Translations under genes and position numbers: made by a program
NCBI GenBank assembly: GCA_937919945.1
Contig: CALESY010000038.1
Span: 1 to 33,757, forward strand
Source: an uncultured Chitinophagaceae bacterium
GTDB taxonomy: Bacteria > Bacteroidota > Bacteroidia > Chitinophagales > Chitinophagaceae
Length of the DNA stretch: 33,757 bases
Reading direction: 5' to 3'
In this document: piece after piece, positions 31,101 through 33,757 of the stretch
How positions within the stretch are numbered: the first letter of the stretch is position 1
How the letters are laid out: every line of letters begins with the position of its first letter
The notes under the pieces: model-generated
Told to the model about the DNA's origin: nothing
The model's database searches: none
The model's input: only the letters and a program-made list of their open reading frames with translations

Positions 31101-33757
31101 AGCAGGTACATGGACTTGTACCGTTACAGACGCGAATAGTTGTACTGCATCCCAGACATTTACTATAACACAGCCAACAGCATTAACAGCTGGTACATCA
31201 CAAACGAATGTATCGTGCAATGGAGGCAGCAATGGTTCAGCAACTGTTACACCGAGCGGTGGTGCAGGAGGTTATACTTATTCTTGGGCACCTAGTGGCG
31301 GTACTGGTGCAACAGCCTCTGGTCTCGCGGCAGGTAACTATACCTGTACTATTACAGATGCCAATGTTTGCCAGATCACAAGAACATTTACAATAACACA
31401 ATCAACAGCACTAACAGCAGGAACATCACAAACTAATGTTTCGTGCAATGGCGGTAGTAATGGTTCTGCAACTGTTACACCTAGTGGTGGTGCCGGAAGT
31501 TATACCTATTCTTGGGCACCTAGTGGTGGCACAGGTGCATCGGCAACAGGTTTAGCGGCAGGTAGCTATACATGTACTATTACGGATGCCAATAGCTGTC
31601 AGATAACCAGAACATTTACGCTAACACAACCACCTGCTTTAACACTAACCGCTGCATCTCAAACAAATATTTCTTGTAACGGTGGCAGCAATGGTGCAGC
31701 ATCAGTAAATGTTGCTACAGGTGGAGCAGGTGGCTACACTTATAACTGGACACCAGGCAACCCAACAGGTGACGGTACTGTCAGTGTTACCGGTCTTACT
31801 GCCGGTGTATGGACGTGTACAGTAACAGATGCAAATAGCTGTACTGTCAACCAAACATTTACAATTACTCAACCCGCTGCCTTATCAGTAACTGCAGCTT
31901 CGCAAACAAACGTCACTTGTAACGGCGGCAGTAATGGTGCTGCATCTGTAAACACACCTACGGGTGGAGCAGGTGGGTACACTTATAACTGGACACCGGG
32001 TACCCCAATTGGTGACGGTACTGTAAGTGTAACAGGCCTAACCGCTGGTACATGGACATGTACTGTAACTGATGTTAATGGTTGTACTGTAACACAAACA
32101 TTTACAATTACACAACCTGCCTCATTTACACCCACTTTTACAGCAACTCCTTTATCGAATATATGTGCGGGTACAAACCAGACATATACTACACAGGCAG
32201 GACAAACCAACTACGTATGGACTATCCCGGGCACGTTGGGCGTTGATTATACAATAACTACAGGTAGTACAGGCTCTACAAGCAATACAGTTACGTTGCA
32301 ATGGCTTACAACAGGTAGTAAAATGGTTACCGTCAATTATAATAATACATTAGGATGTAGCAGTACAGGTGCGGCAAGCAACACTACAACCGTTAATGAT
32401 GTGCCAACTATTACAACCAGTCCGAGCAACAGTACTATCTGTAGCGGTACAAACACCAGCTTTACAGTATTGGCCAGCAATTCACCAACAGGTTATCAAT
32501 GGCAAGAGAGCACAAATGGCGGGGGTACATGGGCTAACCTGAGTAATACAGGAGTTTACAGTAATGTTACTGCTGCTACAATGAATATTACAGGCGCAAC
32601 CATAGGTATGAATAATTATCAATATCGTGCTATGGCTACCAATGCATGCGGTACATCTACGCCTTCTTCTTTCGCAACGCTAACGGTTAATAGCTTACCG
32701 GCAATAGTCACACATCCTGATAATACTCAAATGACTGTATGTGCATTGGCAGGAACTGCTACATGTACTACCATTGCTACCGGTACTACATTGTCATATC
32801 AATGGCAAGAAAACCAAGGTAGCGGTTGGAATAACATTAGCAATGGTGGAGTATATAATATTAATGCCGGTGCTCTTGCTATTATTAATCCACCTGCTAA
32901 TATGAATGGATATCAATATCGTTGCATAGTTAGTGGTGCTTGTACACCTTCAGTTACGTCAAATCCTGTTACACTTACTGTTAATACATCTCCTGTTGTT
33001 ACTACATCTCCTGCTAATGTTACTATATGTGCAGGTAATAATACAAGTTTCAATGTGGCAGCTACTGGCGCAGGGTTAACATATCAATGGCAAGAAAATC
33101 AGGGTAGTGGTTGGACGAATTTGTCTAATGTTGGTGTTTACAGCAATGTTTTAACAACTACATTAAATATTACGGCACCACCATATAGCATGAATGGTTA
33201 TCAATACCGTTGTGTAGTATCTGGTACTTGTTCTCCGAGTGCTACAAGCGGTGCGGCTACTCTTACAGTTAATTCATCGGCTATTATCAATTCACAACCA
33301 TCAAGCATCACTACTTGTCAAGGCACTAATGCTGTATTTACAGTAGCTGCTATAGGTACTAACCTTACTTATCGCTGGTACGAAAATCAGGGCAGTGGAT
33401 TCGTTCCGCTCAGCAATAGTTCTCAATACGATGGTGTATATACACCTACGCTTACACTTACTACAGCACATCCTGGCTTAAATGGGTTTCAATATCAATG
33501 TCAAATTACTACTGGGTCTTCTTGCACGCCAACAGTAGTTACTACCAATAATGCTACACTTACCGTAATAGCTGCACCCAGTACTTTCGGTATAGCCCCC
33601 TCATTATCTGTATGTTCGGGTTCTAATACGTCAATGAGTGTAAGTGCAAGTGGTGCGGGTCTGGTTTACCAATGGCAGTTGAACAGCGGCAGTGGTTTTA
33701 GCAATTTGAGCAATGGTGGTGTTTACAGCGGTGTTACCACCTCAACGCTGGATATAA
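28105..33757 (+). CDS. Giant secreted adhesin with SprB repeats (partial, runs off the window)
   Basis: From the ATG at 28105 the frame stays open for 1884 codons to the window end. A signal peptide (MFRTQHLTKLFLFLIINLVA, cleavage near SSSRA) is followed by a jelly-roll-like domain (about 30-190). Then come an Ig-like domain (196-289), a PKD-like domain (292-386), twelve SprB repeats (390-1339), a second PKD-like domain (1342-1432) and five Ig-like domains, the last cut off. SprB repeats form the moving surface adhesin of Bacteroidota gliding cells; other T9SS adhesins share them. The C-terminal sorting domain would lie outside the window. Each SprB repeat carries three cysteines: CNGG, then TCTVTDANSC. 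Gliding is not shown; biofilm or host binding is equally possible. Confidence 0.88.
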   Translation, partial: MFRTQHLTKLFLFLIINLVALSSSRAVVLSSWSGSFLTPSGGALTSGASLASVNTTSAAFGTSVGFPSDPVYVANGWNVGSGGAWWLLTFSTTGYTSITMDYKFGTFQFGPKDFKIQYSTTSASGPWTDQGTTFAFGTVGSSGVLNTYTATTLPAACNNQSTVWVRFVTTSAPSSTGGSIIDDISINGTASGGSAPTITTSPSNTSTCAGGNVSFTVVASNSPTSYQWQVNTGSGYSNLSNGGVYSNVTSATMNITGATTGMNGYLYRATATNGSGTSSPSSGATLTVGAIPTPTFTSSPGANTCANTSVTYTTQSGQNAYNWFVPGTAGVDYSIVSGGIGSSSNTVTLQWLTAGAKTVFVDYQNSAGCWSAVSGSSATTVGLVSLTSLSQTNVSCNGGANGAASVNSATGGSSPYTYNWTPGNPSGDGTTSVTGLIAGTWTCTVTDNNGCTASRTFNVTQPSAITLTPASQTNIACNGGATGAATVNTATGGAGGYTYNWTPGNPTGDGTVSVSGLTAGVWTCTVTDANSCTATRTFTITQPTALVLTAASQTNVACNGGTTGAASVNAASGGAGGYTYNWTPGNPTGDGTVSVTGLTAGTWTCTVTDANGCTAAQTFNITQPTAISVTAASQTNITCNGGSNGAASINVPTGGAGGYTYNWTPGNPTGDGTVSVTGLTAGSWTCTVTDANGCSGSRIFTITQPAAITLTAASQTNISCNGGSNGAASVNPASGGAGGYTYNWTPGNPTGDGTVSVTGLTAGTWTCTVTDANSCTATQTFTITQPTALTAGTSQTNISCNGSSNGTATVTPSGGAGGYTYSWAPSGGTAATATGLSVGTYTCTITDANICQITRSFNITQPTSLSLTAASQTNVACNGGSTGAASVNVATGGAGGYTYNWTPGNPTGDGTVSVTGLTAGTWTCTVTDANSCTATQTFTITQPTAISVTAASQTNISCNGGNNGAASINVPTGGAGGYTYNWTPGNPTGDGTVSVTGLTAGTWTCTVTDANSCTASQTFTITQPTALTAGTSQTNVSCNGGSNGSATVTPSGGAGGYTYSWAPSGGTGATASGLAAGNYTCTITDANVCQITRTFTITQSTALTAGTSQTNVSCNGGSNGSATVTPSGGAGSYTYSWAPSGGTGASATGLAAGSYTCTITDANSCQITRTFTLTQPPALTLTAASQTNISCNGGSNGAASVNVATGGAGGYTYNWTPGNPTGDGTVSVTGLTAGVWTCTVTDANSCTVNQTFTITQPAALSVTAASQTNVTCNGGSNGAASVNTPTGGAGGYTYNWTPGTPIGDGTVSVTGLTAGTWTCTVTDVNGCTVTQTFTITQPASFTPTFTATPLSNICAGTNQTYTTQAGQTNYVWTIPGTLGVDYTITTGSTGSTSNTVTLQWLTTGSKMVTVNYNNTLGCSSTGAASNTTTVNDVPTITTSPSNSTICSGTNTSFTVLASNSPTGYQWQESTNGGGTWANLSNTGVYSNVTAATMNITGATIGMNNYQYRAMATNACGTSTPSSFATLTVNSLPAIVTHPDNTQMTVCALAGTATCTTIATGTTLSYQWQENQGSGWNNISNGGVYNINAGALAIINPPANMNGYQYRCIVSGACTPSVTSNPVTLTVNTSPVVTTSPANVTICAGNNTSFNVAATGAGLTYQWQENQGSGWTNLSNVGVYSNVLTTTLNITAPPYSMNGYQYRCVVSGTCSPSATSGAATLTVNSSAIINSQPSSITTCQGTNAVFTVAAIGTNLTYRWYENQGSGFVPLSNSSQYDGVYTPTLTLTTAHPGLNGFQYQCQITTGSSCTPTVVTTNNATLTVIAAPSTFGIAPSLSVCSGSNTSMSVSASGAGLVYQWQLNSGSGFSNLSNGGVYSGVTTSTLDI
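29272..32120 (+). repeat. Twelve tandem SprB-repeat units
   Basis: Repeat starts, marked by the codons for SQTN: 29272, 29515, 29758, 30001, 30244, 30484, 30715, 30958, 31198, 31426, 31657 and 31900. Period is 240-243 bp for the long type (NWTPGNPTGDGT) and 228-231 bp for the short type (SWAPSGGT, repeats 6, 9 and 10). DNA stretches such as ACACCAGGCAACCCAACAGG are identical in several copies. Confidence 0.92.

Noticed and set aside
29272..32120. Regularly spaced repeats considered as a CRISPR array
   Set aside because: Units are 228-243 bp, in frame and translated as SprB domains; no short repeat-spacer pattern.

Overview
The window looks like a piece of a Bacteroidota chromosome, most likely Chitinophagia/Chitinophagaceae-like; the rank below phylum is inference. 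The evidence is a type IX secretion (T9SS) sorting domain, a giant SprB-repeat adhesin, a HYC_CC_PP family protein, a DUF4248 protein, the absence of Shine-Dalgarno sequences, and repeated promoters of the form TTG-N15/16-TAnnTTT(G/A).

Region 1 (1-5741) is an AT-rich integrated element. It carries a three-gene cassette: a membrane protein with a C-terminal prokaryotic YEATS (pYEATS) domain, a helical lipoprotein and a small helical protein with a hydrophobic tail. Next come a convergent orphan gene, a long rod-shaped structured RNA with its own terminator (about 2603-2784), direct-repeat arrays, three small genes including a DUF4248 protein, and a large serine recombinase. The recombinase reading frame runs through a tRNA-Ser(UGA) on the opposite strand, through that tRNA's terminator and through its promoter. 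This marks the right-hand junction of the element; the left junction is outside the window.

Region 2 (5742-12091) is housekeeping and stress genes: a lipoprotein MsrA, an anchored HMA-like protein next to a lipoprotein truncated globin, a phosphohexomutase, a succinate-semialdehyde-type aldehyde dehydrogenase, a ParE/RelE toxin-antitoxin pair, an SGNH hydrolase and a FlK-like hotdog thioesterase.

Region 3 (12253-16680) holds a T9SS-exported protein with YD-like lines and a probable copper/metal module (HYC_CC_PP protein, secreted HMA protein, TonB-dependent receptor).

Region 4 (16681-27927) holds MmcQ/YjbR, a Crp/Fnr regulator, an SDR oxidoreductase, a DUF1905/YdeI protein, an AT-rich orphan gene, a secreted GATase1-like protein divergent from an ABC-2 permease, a secreted isoaspartyl peptidase, an MCC-beta-type carboxyltransferase, an outer-membrane barrel-like protein, a GAF-HisKA protein with no ATPase domain, and an MlaF-like ATPase.

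Region 5 (28105-33757) is the first 1884 codons of a giant secreted adhesin that leaves the window. Its order is signal peptide, jelly-roll-like domain, Ig-like, PKD-like, twelve SprB repeats, PKD-like, then five Ig-like domains (the last cut off).

The most interesting items are the pYEATS cassette and the structured RNA in the element, the recombinase/tRNA overlap, the globin/HMA pair, and the nested repeat structure of the adhesin.
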